From Anthonomus grandis grandis (lineage: Eukaryota; Arthropoda; Insecta; Coleoptera; Curculionidae): a DNA stretch of 64,000 bases. Every line of letters starts with the position of its first letter. The stretch's first letter is position 1. The DNA lies in assembly GCF_022605725.1 (NCBI RefSeq), contig NC_065547.1:14301167-14365166 (forward strand), read 5' to 3'. The position numbers were made by a program, and so were the translations under genes. This document shows, in pieces, positions 47,635 through 58,826 of this stretch. Under the pieces are notes generated by a model, which ran no database searches, was not told the origin of the DNA, and worked only from the letters and a program-made list of their open reading frames with translations.

Positions 47635-49998
47635 CCGTAAACTGGGGCTACTTGCACAAGTTTTCAGCACATTTCCCAATGTACCCCCGTACATTGTAAC
47701 TTTACAACTTTGCAAAAATTACATTGTACCACTACCGACCTATTTAAGGGCTACCCATGTCTGGTATAAAAATTGGAAGAATGAAAAAAAAATTGTTTGT
47801 GAGGTGTGCACCAGGTGTCTACCAGGAATGTCCCCATGTTTGGGGCAACTTGCACATCCATGAAAAAATGTTTATAAATTGCATTATAAAGCATATTCTG
47901 TGCATGTTACCCCTTACTCATATGTAAAAAACCTATAACAATGGCCACCGTTACAACCAATTAAAAATCAATATTTTTAAAGAAAAAATAATATATTGTC
48001 AAAATATATGAAACTTAAAAACAAATTCTGTATCTATAAATGCTTAGAAATATTAATAAGAAGTTATTAAAAAATAAACAAACTTGATCTAGCAAAACTT
48101 TGGTAAAATAAGGCACATTCTTTGAAAAAATCACAAGTGTTACAAAAACAAAACATTGGCTAATTATTATTGTCAACTAGGAAGTCCTTGTCAGCATCAC
48201 TGTCATCGACTGGAGATTCATTGTCTTCCGAATCCTCACACCATTCGCATTCAAAATAAGGGTCTTTGCTGTCTTTATTACAAATACAAGCTCGACACTT
48301 CTTGCATTGTATCCAATCAATTGTGCCTCTGTAGTCTTTCCAATTAATCTTGCAGATACCACACTGGGAGTTATTAGTCTTTCTTTCTCTCTTGCTTTTC
48401 CTGGTAGGGAGTTGCTGAGTGCATGGTAAAACGCTAGATGAAGAGGGTGCTGGTTCTTCGGCTGTAGTTCGAAATTCCTCAGGAACGGTTAGAGGATTTT
48501 CAGAAATATTAGGGTCTGTAACAGTGCGAGACGCATTACTTCCAGGTTCGACTTTTTTCCCCTTTTGCGTTTTTTCTCAACCCCTGTTCCACGGTGCTCT
48601 TTCAACAAATCAACCAAGGTGTTGTCTAAGACTCTTTCGATGTCTGCATCTTCTAGTCCACCAGGAATGCGCTTCAAAACTTCGTCGGGATTTGCAGGAT
48701 GCAAACCAGTTGCTCTAAATCCTGATTTGAGATTCTCTGGTACATTTTGACTTACTAAGGAGTAAGTCACAATCCACAATCGGTCCAGTAGGTTCGGAAA
48801 TTTTTCTCTCAGGATACAGCCTTGGAACCGCGACTTCTTTCTCCACTGATCGAGAATCTCTCTTTATTTTCTTTTCATAGGCGCAAATACGGCCACATCA
48901 AGGGGCTGCATTAAATGCGTGGCATTGGCTGGGAAGGGTGTTATGTAGATGTTATTTGTACCACATGCCTCTATCACCTGTGATGAAAAGTGGCTTGCCA
49001 GGTTGTCACCAACGAGAATCACCTGGTCGTTATTTTCTCTGGTGGATTCGACGTGAGGCAGGAAAAGCTGGAAGAACCACATTTCGAATAAGTTCATATC
49101 GAACCATCCGCTCGCACTGCTCCCATATTTTGTTCCTCGTGGTCCACCTTGCGTCCAGTTGTCATAAAGATTCAAAGCTTTATATACAACCATTGGTGGT
49201 AAAAGGTCTCCATTGGCATTTCCACAAACCATTAAACTGTAGCCCGGAAATGCTCCTGTACTCTTTCCATTCTATCGTGTTCCTTGGCACTACCACCTTC
49301 CTGGACCCAGGATCATCTGTAACGTTGGTTTCATCATAGTTATGCAAATTCGAGCTTTTCACTTCTCTAATTGCTAAGTCAATATTATTAAAGAAATGTA
49401 AAACTTCATTACGATCCACTGATGCTCTGGATCTCTTTATGTTTGGACCAATTCTAACGCTTAAAAGGTTCCTTTTTATAAATAATTGTAAGAAATCAGG
49501 TCCAGGGAAGTTATTTTTGAATATTCGAACATTTTTTCCTTGTTTGTCCAAGAATTTTTTTATTACGTCACGAATATCAACTTTTGTGAGAGGAAATCCC
49601 CAATTTGCTACAACACCCAATGTCTTTGAAATGAGAGCCTCTTCTTGATCGCTTAAAACCTTTGGACGACCAACTGATTTCGAGTGTGCACCAAGATGTC
49701 TTCGACCTAACGTAGTCCGTCCTACTTTGAAAGTTTCGGTTGCTAATTTCCTCGACATACCCGCATTTACTGCATCTACCGCTTGGCGCAAGGCGTTCTC
49801 TGAGTAATTCCGATAATTTCTTGCTCCCGGAGTTTTTTTGTACGTACGGACCATTTTCATACTTTATTTACCTGTAACAACAGAAAGCCGGCGCAAAAAC
49901 AAAATAAAACACAAAATAACATAACCTAAAAAAAAGTAAACAAAAATACACGTGGTGTGCAAGTTACCCCGGGGTGGGCAAGTAGCCCCACATTACGG
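47635..49998 (-). mobile_element. pogo-like DNA transposon
   Basis: The left end CCGTAAACTGGGGCTACTTG and the right end, whose reverse complement is CCGTAATGTGGGGCTACTTG, lie next to TA on both sides (47633-47634 and 49999-50000). Further GGGGCAACTTGCAC-type words occur inside both ends (47842-47856, 49956-49972), probably subterminal transposase sites. Length is 2364 bp. It carries a broken transposase on the minus strand and sits inside a LINE. Confidence 0.88.
48160..49860 (-). pseudogene. pogo-like transposase (psq HTH, DDE core, Cys-rich tail), broken
   Basis: From ATG 49858-49860 the N-terminus holds a pipsqueak-type helix-turn-helix (ENALRQAVDAVNAGMSRKLA) and a CENP-B-like second helix region (VGRPKVLSDQEEALISKTLG). 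The DDE core has LHNYDETNVTDDPG (first Asp), VILVGDNLASHFS (second Asp) and HLMQPLDVAVFAP (third Asp), the D-D-D layout of pogo. A frameshift near 49270, a TAA near 48862 (after APMKRK) and a frameshift near 48560 break it. The C-terminus has Cys pairs CGIC, CKKC, CIC and CEWC, a zinc-binding tail common in insect pogo/jerky-like proteins, and ends at 48160. Catalytic residues are intact although the frame is not, so decay is recent. Confidence 0.85.
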
Positions 49999-51069
49999 TA
50001 CGTATTAAACAAATAGATTCAAATATGAATAAGGAAGGAAGTGTTAAAATTTTGAATCTTTTAAAGAAATGCTGGCAGTGGGTTCTACTGTTTAGCACAA
50101 GTGAGTAACGAACAGCTCTTTTTTGAAACTTGAAAATACGCTCAAATTGAGTAACGCACCACGTACCCCAGAATGGAAGGGCAAATCGGAGATGCGACTC
50201 AAAAAGGGCATAATACAATGTTCTAAAAGTGGACAAATTAACCTTCTTAGAAACTGATCTTAGCGCAAAACAGGCAGAACTTAATTTTTTTGATAAAGCG
50301 TCAATATGCAAGTCCCATTTTAAGGAGTTACCCACAACAAGTCCAAAGAATTTTACCGAATCAACGACGTCAATAGTGCCGTTATCTAGTATAAAAGATT
50401 GTAACGTACTTTTATATGATAAAGACTTAGTTTTAGAATGTTAAGGCACAGGAGATTAGAATCATACCAACACTTTATGTTCGATATGGAGATGTTGTGT
50501 TTTCCGAATTGCTTTAAATGAAACTGGTATCGTCCACGAAGGGAAAAATTTTGCAGCTAATATTTAGGTTAGCAATATCGTTAATAAACAACAGACATAA
50601 AATAGGGCCTAAAAGAGATACCTGAGGTACTCTTGAATAAACCCTTACAAGCTGACTTCTGTTATTAAGATGTTGTGATTTACACAATCAAATGCTTTTG
50701 AAAAATCACAAAAGATTGTCACTATTGAATGGTGGCTGTTCAGGCTGGAGTACACAGTATTAAAAATAGAAAACATAGCATCATTTGTGCATTTGTTATT
50801 CAAAAATCCAAACTGATGAGAAGTGAAAATGTTATATTTGCACAAAAACAATATAGGAGCCTTTTTTCTATCGTAACTAATCGTTCAATGATTTTCGACA
50901 GCGTGGGGTGAAGTGCAATTAGGCGATAGTTCGAAGCTTCCTTTTTATCTCCTTCTTTATCCAAGGGAATAATTATCGCAGTCTTATGTCCGTTCTGAAA
51001 AACTCTATTTTGGAATGACAGGCTAATAAGAGTAGTAAGATGATTTAAAGAGCATTCCGGCAGGTTGCA

Positions 51070-52210
51070 AACATTTTTAGTGTTATAATAGATATTTATT
51101 TAGCAACATATGCTACATACATAACCAGAACATAAATTATTAAAAATATACATAACACACTTAAATTGCTAAACGTTGCATTCCACCTTAGTAAATGCAA
51201 GATTTTATATAAAACAGAAAACAAAAAATAAAAAAAATAAATTATTAATTTCTATGTTATAAATTAAATATTAAAAACAATTTCTCTCAATTTTTTTTAG
51301 GATAATACTAATTTTAATAAAAAACAAAAAGAGATCAAATGACACTAGGACAAGAGTTCTCTCACTAGTTTTTTTAAAAGCATTCAGAGAGGTAATTCCT
51401 TAAAAAAATCAGGTAACATATTAAAATCGGATAAACCTTCATAAAGTACAGAATTGAGCATTTGACTAGAATTACATCTATCTAATAAAATAAAGTTAGA
51501 GGAAAGACGTGTGTCATAATTATATACATACATCGCTAAAGATTTTGATTTTATCGTAAATATACAATGGCAACATTGTATTTTTTGCTTTAATACTAAT
51601 ACAAACTAAAAGCATTTTTTTGTTTTATTGATAACATATATGTTTGACACATTAAGCATTAATGGCACGAGTGCATTTCAAAATAGTTCTAATTGCTCGA
51701 TTCTACACCAGTTCCAATTGATCGATTTTAAACTTAGGTAAATTATAAAGAAGTGATGAGCAAAACTCAAGGTGAGGTGCTGCTATGCTATTATATAGCA
51801 ATAATCTGGTAGTCAGTGACAAATTTTGTCCTACCCTTGAGATAAAACCTACTTTTTTCGAATACTTTCGTATTACGCAATCGGCATGTATTACATATAT
51901 CATGCACATATCGGCATTCACAACATTTACGATATCGTTAATATAAAGAAAAAATAATAACGGACCTAGGCCAGTTCCCTGAGGCACTCCATATGAAACC
52001 TACTGTAATGGATCTAAGACACTATTTTGAAATTTAACTTTTAGATGTCTATTAAATATGATTTAAACCACTCTAATACGTTTTGCCCAAAACCGAAACC
52101 TTTTAATTTTTATAATAAGATATTTCTATCCACTGTCTCAAAGGCCCTTTTAAAATCAAGAAACACAGCCGAAACAAAATTCCCTCTATCCAGTTCTTTC
52201 AGAAAAGAGT
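51070..52210 (-). mobile_element. LINE relic (RT and C-terminal region)
   Basis: Minus-strand reading gives FLKELDRGNFVSAVFLDFKR AFETVD near 52200-52120, GFGQNVLEWFKSYLIDI, MPQGTGLGPLLFFLYINDIV at 51987 and FKIDQLELV with NRAIRTILKCTRAINA near 51720. Text between NDIVNV and YSKKVGFISRVG lacks the YADD region, so the catalytic segment is deleted. The 5' edge is a TA microsatellite. Confidence 0.65.
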
Positions 52211-52213
52211 CAC

Positions 52214-52214
<1 letters not shown>

Positions 52215-52268
<54 letters not shown>
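52215..52268. repeat. (TA)n microsatellite
   Basis: About 27 TA units in a row with one small break near 52265. It lies between LINE fragments and next to a perfect palindrome. The reading frame through it (repeated Tyr-Ile) is an artefact. Confidence 0.95.
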
Positions 52269-52272
<4 letters not shown>

Positions 52273-52282
52273 GCACATTTAA

Positions 52283-52338
52283 GGTAGCACATTTAAGGTG
52301 TGCTATATATATATATAGCACACCTTAAATGTGCTACC
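52283..52338. repeat. Perfect 56 bp palindrome
   Basis: The two 28-base halves are exact reverse complements: GGTAGCACATTTAAGGTGTG then CTATATAT, and the mirror. The outer word also occurs just to the left (TAGCACATTTAAGG at 52271-52284). It could extrude a cruciform. It sits where a plus-strand LINE fragment begins. Confidence 0.95.
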
Positions 52339-52613
52339 ATGACAACCATGTTTTGGGCCTCGCTGCTACTGAACTTTCTTCTGGTTGTTTTGCAGTCAGG
52401 GTTGCCAGGCATGAGTCTCGTTCAGTTTATTTCGCCTTAATAGACTTTCATATCCGTTATGGGTTGCCATTTTGGGGTGTGTGCTTCAAGGGACTCCTTA
52501 ATATAATTTTTACTAATCAGAAAAAAGCATTAAGGTATCTGTGTGGTGTTGGTCTGAGAGTCTCTTGTAAACCTTTTTTTATAGCTGAAAGAATTTTAAC
52601 AGTTTTATATTGA
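52339..52613 (+). mobile_element. LINE C-terminal fragment
   Basis: A single frame reads LGLAATELSSGCFAVRVAR, SRSVYFALIDFHIRYGLPFW and LNIIFTNQKKALRYLCGVGL. This is the region after RT in jockey/CR1-like ORF2. It is bounded by two inverted repeats. Confidence 0.65.
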
Positions 52614-52628
52614 AACTGCAACACTCAT

Positions 52629-52679
52629 GTCGTAATTAATATAGTCAATTCACTTTGACTTGACTATATTAATTACGAC
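52629..52679. repeat. 20 bp perfect inverted repeat with 11-base loop
   Basis: GTCGTAATTAATATAGTCAA is followed after 11 bases by its exact reverse complement. It marks the junction between a plus-strand LINE fragment and a minus-strand one. The flanking words CACTCATG and CTCATGTG suggest that both arms come from the same source sequence. Confidence 0.9.
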
Positions 52680-53640
52680 AGATTCACATGAGTGAGATTC
52701 ACGGAATCCAGACTGATTTGACACTAAAAAGCATAATACTATTCAAGCACAATACTTTGCCTATAGGGCACATAATATTTCAAATATCTGTAATGTCTCC
52801 TACAAAACTATCAGCCAAAACAGTAACATTCCCACAGTTATTATCCCATTTAGTATTTAAGAGGTAATTTTGTAAATGATCAGTATTATAATCCCTTATA
52901 CTTCTATGGTATATTACTATATTAGAGTTTTCATTCTGAGTTAGACAGAAATTATGCTATGGTCGCTTATTATTTTAGGTGTCCAATACACTTTAAATGG
53001 CAAACTCTTATCATTAGTTATGATGTAATCAATTAAAGTATTGCTCTTATCTGTAATCCGCGTCGGAGTGTCTACAATTTGGGTAAATCCATTTGAGTAG
53101 AATGGCTGGAATTTACAACGCGTGTACCAGATATTTAATACTTGGATCAAATGACGTCACGAGGACTATTTTTTCGGTGTAAATGGCAGCGCACTAAAAT
53201 TTGGGACGCGTTTTTGATGCTTCCCAAATAGGGTAGATTGAATTTATTTTTTTTCGGTGTAAACACCTAGGACCTATTTTGAAGTACAAAAATGACAGGT
53301 TTGATATTTTATTGGATGTTAGCTTACCAGGTTTTTATTTTTGTACATAAAAATAAAGAAGGAAAAGAGAAGAACAAGCTTCAGTCTTGAAAAAAAAATT
53401 ATTAGTTTATTTTTATTGTTTCTAAACAACAATAACACTTTTAAAAATTTAGAGATTATGTCCTATAATTCTTCGTCTAAACTAACAAACTCCCTTCAAC
53501 TGATACTTCGATCCTAGAGATAATCCTGCACTAATTTAACCCTCAAAATCAATCCTTGTAAATAGGGCTCCTCTAATGTAAGCCAAAATTTTAAAACCGT
53601 AAAATGAAGGTTTTGATAAATCGAAATTAAAGTCCCCCAT
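52680..53640 (-). mobile_element. LINE endonuclease pieces with an internal insertion
   Basis: At 53635-53570 the minus strand reads FEGVNTIMGDFNFDLSKPSF. At 53150-52941 it reads GFTQIVDTPTRITDKSNTL, then IDYIITNDKSLPFKV and KIISDHSIISV, the end of the endonuclease. About 400 bases without coding sequence (53160-53550) separate them and contain TTTTTTCGGTGTAAA twice, likely an insertion. Downstream a NQSGFRE...HSCE word near 52725 starts RT. Confidence 0.6.
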
Positions 53641-53689
53641 GATGGTATTAACACCCTCAAATACAGTCACCTGATCTTAATAATTATGA

Positions 53690-53815
53690 AAATTAATGAT
53701 TTTGAAACAAATATACTCTTAAAAAATAGACAAGTTTTTTGTTATATTTAAAAATGAAGTGTAATTTATTTTGGGATAAATAAAAAGTTTTTGAATTTGA
53801 ATTTGAATTTGAAAG
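53690..53815 (+). mobile_element. LINE 3' end with TTGAAT tail
   Basis: GGGATAAATAAAAAGTTTTT is followed by three TTGAAT-type units (53791-53812). Such a short tandem tail after AATAAA is typical of a LINE 3' end. No coding sequence remains. Confidence 0.5.
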
Positions 53816-53899
53816 TTACAAATCCCTGTGCCATCACCTTGTCATTTCATTTTCCCATACTTCCAACTCACCAGGAGTTTTACCATAAAACCCTGTTTT

Positions 53900-55030
53900 T
53901 GAGACAAATTGCCAACATTTTTTAATTATTATGTGGAATTCCGCTCTCTATGTTATTAAATATATTAATAGGGATATAATGTTTAGTTTGTAATCGAAGT
54001 AATTTAAACAAACTGTAGTCGCTAGGATTCTTGTGAACTCTCCATTTTTTGTGTATCTTAATTAGGTTAATTGTATTTGTGGAGAAATATGAGGAAAACT
54101 TGACGATTTTTAAAGAGAAATTTTTTCTTTCATTTATATTTTGGGAGATAAAAAAATAACGCCAATTAACCATGGTTAGTTTTGTTTCTATATCATTGTA
54201 GGGTGCCTGTTTAAAGTGTCGACATTGCTGTATTTTGCAAATTTCTTTTAAGTGAGAATAAGAAGGACATTCAAATGGGAACTCAAGAGAGGGATGGTTA
54301 ATGTTTTCAGGTAACAAATTATTTATAAAAATATGGTACAAAATACCAAATTCAGCAACTAAAATTTGCATTAACCGCGCTAATAAATTGCATAAGGCCA
54401 GCATTAGAAACATCCCAACAACTCACAGTATTTAGGAGATTAAATGGTTCAAAATAATCCAAAAATCTCATCCATTATTCTCTAAGAGACCAACATACAA
54501 AATTTACGAAAACAAAGAAAAACACAAAGTCACGGTCTCACAACATGTAATAAACGGGCTACACGTGTTTCGCTCTAGTTAGAGCATCGTCAGGCCTTTA
54601 GAAGCCATCCACACACTTCACAGTACAATGTACTGTCTGATGAATAGTTGTAAGTCTCAAGCCAATTGACTGTTGAAATCGCAGATGATCACTGGACAGT
54701 CTTTAACTTATTGTAGAGTTCAGCTTAGTTTCGTTCAGAAACAAGTATAATTAACATCCTCATTATGCGGTGAATAAATGCAACACAAATAAAGTTTAAA
54801 TTTACCGATAGTTAAGAGAACCCACATATTCTCTGCATCACTCTCAAAACCACCAAACACCACCGCCATCATCTCGTCGAAAAATTGAGTATCTTTATGT
54901 GTCTATAAATTCTTGGTCCAATAAGGGGTCATTTAGCCAGGATTCTGTTATAAAAACAGTTATCAAATAAGAGTGAAGCTCTTATTTGACTCCTTTAATT
55001 TCGTTCTACAGCCTTGAATATTTTAGACAT
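53900..55030 (-). mobile_element. LINE endonuclease and linker relic with an inserted 3' piece
   Basis: From 55030 the minus strand gives LITVFITESWLNDPLLDQEF, YSIFRRDDGGGVWWF and later VKDCPVIICDFNS near 54690, all endonuclease. At about 54475-54610 a foreign piece with the hairpin motif intrudes. Then FLDYFEPFNLLNTV and, from 54413, SLKIVKFSSYFSTNTINLIK and IHKKWRVHKNPSDYSLFKLL follow, the linker before RT. Frames change repeatedly. Confidence 0.55.
54562..54593 (-). other. Conserved hairpin with hammerhead-like core, second copy
   Basis: On the minus strand CTGACGA, then T, the hairpin GCTC-TAACTA-GAGC and GAAACACGTG. The CUGANGA box is intact here. The same arrangement with other loop bases occurs at 16521-16552, and the flanking CACAAAGTCACGGTCT is shared. 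Compensated stem changes between the copies suggest that the structure matters to the element. Confidence 0.4.
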
Positions 55031-55139
55031 TAACGCCCAATGATAGAGACTATGTCAGTAACATATTGTGTAGGACAAACACGAGCATATCCGATATGTC
55101 CAGTCCCGAAAAAAGAATCAGAGACGTATTTAGAAAACT

Positions 55140-55370
55140 TAATTAGATATTGATGGGCATCGAAAACCGAAACGTCGATTTTTTAATTTAATAAAATCCC
55201 AATGCTAAGAAGTGTCATTTATTTTAAATGAATACCGGAAAATTATTTAGATTGATTTTTATATACGACATTAGATGAGATATTATATGTTAGAGACAAA
55301 TACATTTATAATTTCACCTATGATGATGCGCATTCAAAGTCGAAACGTTGAATTTATTACATTTTATAAA
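55140..55370 (+). repeat. Two related GATG...CGAAACGT motifs about 170 bp apart
   Basis: The first (about 55150-55190) reads TTGATGGGCATCGAAAACCG then AAACGTCGATTTT, followed by AATTTAATAAAATC. The second (about 55320-55370) reads TGATGATGCGCATTCAAAGT then CGAAACGTTGAATTT, followed by ACATTTTATAAAATC. The tandem arrangement is like the repeated ends of Penelope-like elements, which can carry hammerhead motifs. No GIY-YIG or RT sequence is present here. Confidence 0.35.
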
Positions 55371-55599
55371 ATCATCTTGTTTGGGAGAAAAACTTTATTT
55401 CCACATAACTTCGGAAATGTACGAATTTTATTGACTTCAATTATACTTTTTTTTTCCTTAAAAATTGCACTGTTGCGAGACTTGCAAAATACGCCTTTTA
55501 ACGATAAGCCGATAGCAGAAGAAATTAAAATCTTTGTAATTTTGTAATATGGTTTTACATAATATGGGGCTTGTGCTCCCGGACTATACAAAGTAATTT

Positions 55600-57055
55600 A
55601 AACTCACCGCCCTTACGTAAGCAGAAAAAAACTAGAACTGCGATAACAAATTATGGGATTTCATAAAATAATGCCTATACCTGTTGGCCTGTGATGGTTT
55701 AGTTATTGTTTATAAATTAGCAAACATATAGATCAAACAATAATCCTTTATATTGTATAACCGGCCGGCGGTCTGTGTCTCTTGATGTTTTATAAATATG
55801 GGGTTATACTGCGAATTTCTAAAAGACTTTTATTGTGTCCATATGGAGCTATAACAAAATGATTATTAAGCTTTTAATAAGCAAAAATAATCAAGCGATT
55901 GTTTTTGAAAAAAATTAACTGTGGCAACCTTTTATCTAAGGGCAATTGGGTCCTCAAATATTTAAATCTATGATTTTAATCTATTTATAACCATGATTAT
56001 ACGTATATAAACTAGGTATCTATTATTAGACAGGGGTAAAAAAAATTGAGCGTCTTTTTTGTTCATTTAGTCAGTTCATAGGCAGTACACTACAAGTGAA
56101 AAATTTAAATGCAAAACTGTTAAAATTGTCATAAAGTGATGTCATTGCATTCAAAATGCCAATTTTTAACGAAAAATGTAAGAATATGCATTATTTCCTT
56201 AGAAAATGCATTAAAAGCACTTGTCCACTCATTGAAAGAAAAATAGAAGAGGTTAGACCAGATTTAAAGCCCTTTATTATATTTTGTAATCTTCCTTTAG
56301 CCTCTACTTGTATAGTAGAACTCAGACTTTACGAGATTTTTTTAAATATAAACATCTGTTGTATTCGGTGCACATTGGTCTATTATCAGTAAAATATTAA
56401 TATTTTATTAAAGGATATAATACTTAAAAGATTTGTATAGTTTTAGTTATAATATAATTTATATTTTACTCTAAACGAAAGAAAGTAACTTGATAACCAT
56501 CGAAGCATTAGTAGAACGTGAAACTTTTTTTTGCTAAGCCAAAAAGGGTAAATAAAAAATACTCCTTAATCTGAACACCATCATATATCTTTAATATAAA
56601 TATAAATTTTTATTTTACTTCTGTGATAAATAGTGCCCTTCTCCCAATTCTTTTTATCGAATAAATTAAAAATCAGCAGAAGTAAGGACCTTAAAAAGGG
56701 CACTGTAAACTGTGAAACTGTAAACTCAAAGAAGGTTAACCTGTTTAAAAAATGATATTTTAATTGACTATTGCATGGAAAGATATAGCCAAGTCATCGA
56801 TCATCTGAATTCATGAAGTACTAAGACATGTTTTAAATTAAAACTAATCAAAAGTACATGTAATAGTAATATAGCTATATTATTTACATGTTATATCTCG
56901 TAAATTTTTGCTATTTACCCAAAAAATTTATATCCAGGCACTCACCACATTGTTCCTCTCCATACAAAGATTTTGTCAATTTTATTTACACATCACTCTC
57001 TTCCTTATCACCCAAATCATTTATTAGTTCATCATCACTATCACTGTTTAGTCCA
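55600..57055. other. AT-rich spacer with one short unassigned open frame
   Basis: A 78-codon plus-strand frame (56156-56392, MPIFNEKCKNMHYFLRKCIK...) has five Cys-rich positions but no family I recognise; it may be chance. No repeat with clear ends seen. A GC-rich word CCGGCCGGCGG stands out at 55762. Confidence 0.3.
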
Positions 57056-57059
57056 ACGA

Positions 57060-57800
57060 TAGTTATATTAACTTACCACTAATGTCTGTTGAATATTCGT
57101 CCTCATATTATTATATTCTTTTGAAATTTTTTTCTGCCAATCTTCTGTGCTGTTATTTTTGAACTTTCCAACTTAATTAATTCAGTTACTTTGTTGTTAA
57201 ACTCTCCTCACTTTTTTTTAACTGGCCCTCAAACCAATTTTAGGATTGGAAATCGTGTCTATATTCTATTGTAACTGTACCAATGACGTATTTTTTTTCA
57301 TGTTTTTACTTTTAAAACTTTCAATAGCTAGGTACCTTTTTTATATGATGGATAAAAATGGATATCACTTAAATGTAGAAAATCTTGTACTTTAGACATT
57401 TTGCTTATTGTGTTTGCTATTTTCTCCAGTGATCTGGAGTGGTAGGGTGCATTATTTTAAACAATTACACTTTTGGGTTTTAAATTTGGGATTAATGTTC
57501 AAACTATGGCGCAAATATATCGACATTCACGTTTTGTGAATTAAATTTACATTGATCTAATTTTGTTCCACATAATTTTAGACAATTTGGTATCCTAACG
57601 GATGGATAACCACAGTGTAAAATAATGAATCTAGTACCTTTCTTTGCAAGCAAGGATACATTACTATTTACTACCATTTGATCCGACTGACTAAGCCTTC
57701 GATGTTTAATAATAATAATAATATTTAATAATAATGTTTGATGTTTAATAATAATTTTTATTGATCGATGTTTAATAAACATCGATCTATTACGACCGAT
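57060..57800 (-). pseudogene. Decayed IS630/DDE_3-type transposase
   Basis: Minus-strand pieces: LAKKGTRFIILHCGYPSVRI then NSQNVNVDIFAPWFEH (TGG read across a changed codon) around 57660-57490. Next come NPKSVIV and NAPYHS-like words near 57480-57440, and GPVKKKWGEFNNKVTELIKL (one changed stop) near 57230-57170. This order follows the family of insect transposases with a GG-x-VIVLDNAPYHS box and a WGPVK box. The first catalytic region is not visible. Heavily decayed. Confidence 0.5.
57763..57787. repeat. 25 bp palindrome next to AAT repeats
   Basis: GATCGATGTTT-AAT-AAACATCGATC. GATGTTTAATAATAAT words repeat just to the left (57699-57757). It may be the inner end of an element. Confidence 0.8.
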
Positions 57801-58439
57801 ATTTTGATGGCATCGATGTTTGCTGTCGATGTCCCAGCACTAAAGTCGGCAAAATTACGCAATATAATAACCGTTAAAAAAGGGAGGTGGACGGAGCGGT
57901 GTTGAGTCGGCTTTTCCTGGAAGACTTTTATCGGGCGGTAGGACCGTTTATACAGAATGTATAAGATGTTCGCGATGTAAAATTGGAACATAGCAATAGA
58001 ATAGACACAAACACTATATAAAATATACTATAAAGCAAGAAACTATCAAAAATACACGTACATATTACAATCTTTTACTAATTGTTGTCAACAGACACGA
58101 TTTTCTTCAGTTATAATAATTATATTTTAATAAAATAAAGCGATTTAAAAAAAACTCTTAAAAGAATACAATAATTTAATGAAGTTGTATATCTATGTTG
58201 CATATCATGGATATCTATTATAGTTAAATTATAAATATACCATGCTAAAAATTTAAGTTACCATTTTTTTAAATTTATTTATTGATCAAAAACAAATAGG
58301 ATGTTAACAGGCCGAAACCCAAAGGAACATTCACAAATTACAAAGTGTTTCAGGTGTACTTAACTAATACAAAATTAAAAAACAATACAAGAGCAGAAAT
58401 ACAGCAGTTTCTAATTTTGTATTTTTGTTAATTAGAACA
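57801..58439. other. Spacer, nothing assigned
   Basis: A moderately GC-rich patch (about 57835-57960) is followed by AT-rich sequence. I see no gene. Confidence 0.35.
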
Positions 58440-58818
58440 CGGATCTCTGATTCTCTTTTTAAACATAGAAATAGAGCGGCAAAATAAATCTACAGAAAAA
58501 AATTTGGAATTATATAAGGAAAGCATACGACTTAACGGTGAATTCCTTGTTACATTGGTTCTATACAAACAGACTGGAAATAAATAAGTATTTCGAAAAT
58601 TTCGCTGAGGTACATATATGGAAAGGTATTTGGGATATTAGATAACTCGAGTCAATCTGATAGTTAATTATTTTATAGAGAAAGAACATGTCTGTGTGAG
58701 AGCGCCGTGTTTCAAGTGAATATAATTGATATTTAACTCTAAGTTCTATTAAATTAGCATGTAGGTTAAATATACCAGTAGCGGTACTCTCTAACTCGAT
58801 AGATATAGAAATAGACAA
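58440..58818 (-). mobile_element. LINE C-terminal fragment
   Basis: Minus strand: LRVKYQLYSLETRRSHTDMF, FLYKIINYQIDSSYLISQIP and RTNVTRNSPLSRMLSLYN with a final IRDPCSN stop. This is the standard end of jockey/CR1-like ORF2. It is cut at its 5' side by the hAT element at 58827; what lies beyond that element does not continue it clearly. Confidence 0.65.
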
Positions 58819-58826
58819 GAAAAAAT

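Larger units (their letters stand above)
47000..51060 (-). mobile_element. LINE relic split by the pogo element
   Basis: The 5' side (51060-50001) shows SFQNRVFQNGHKTAIIIPLD, the RT part YNIFTSHQFGFLNNKCTND and FCDFSKAFDCVNHNIL, then VYSRVPQVSLLGPILCLLF with a changed active site FVDDTSFI, and SSACFALRSVSKKVNLSTF. It reaches FIFESICLIRT at the pogo border. Beyond pogo, 47632-47390 continues in ORF2 order with KMHNHLPLEIKSIPSFPHF and LLERALYAVDDFF. The join at the TA restores the reading order. The stretch 47000-47380 is its T-rich 3' end in this orientation. Several stops and shifts. Confidence 0.7.

Noticed and set aside
52045..52287. Frame with repeated Tyr-Ile
   Set aside because: Read-through of the TA microsatellite and of antisense LINE sequence.
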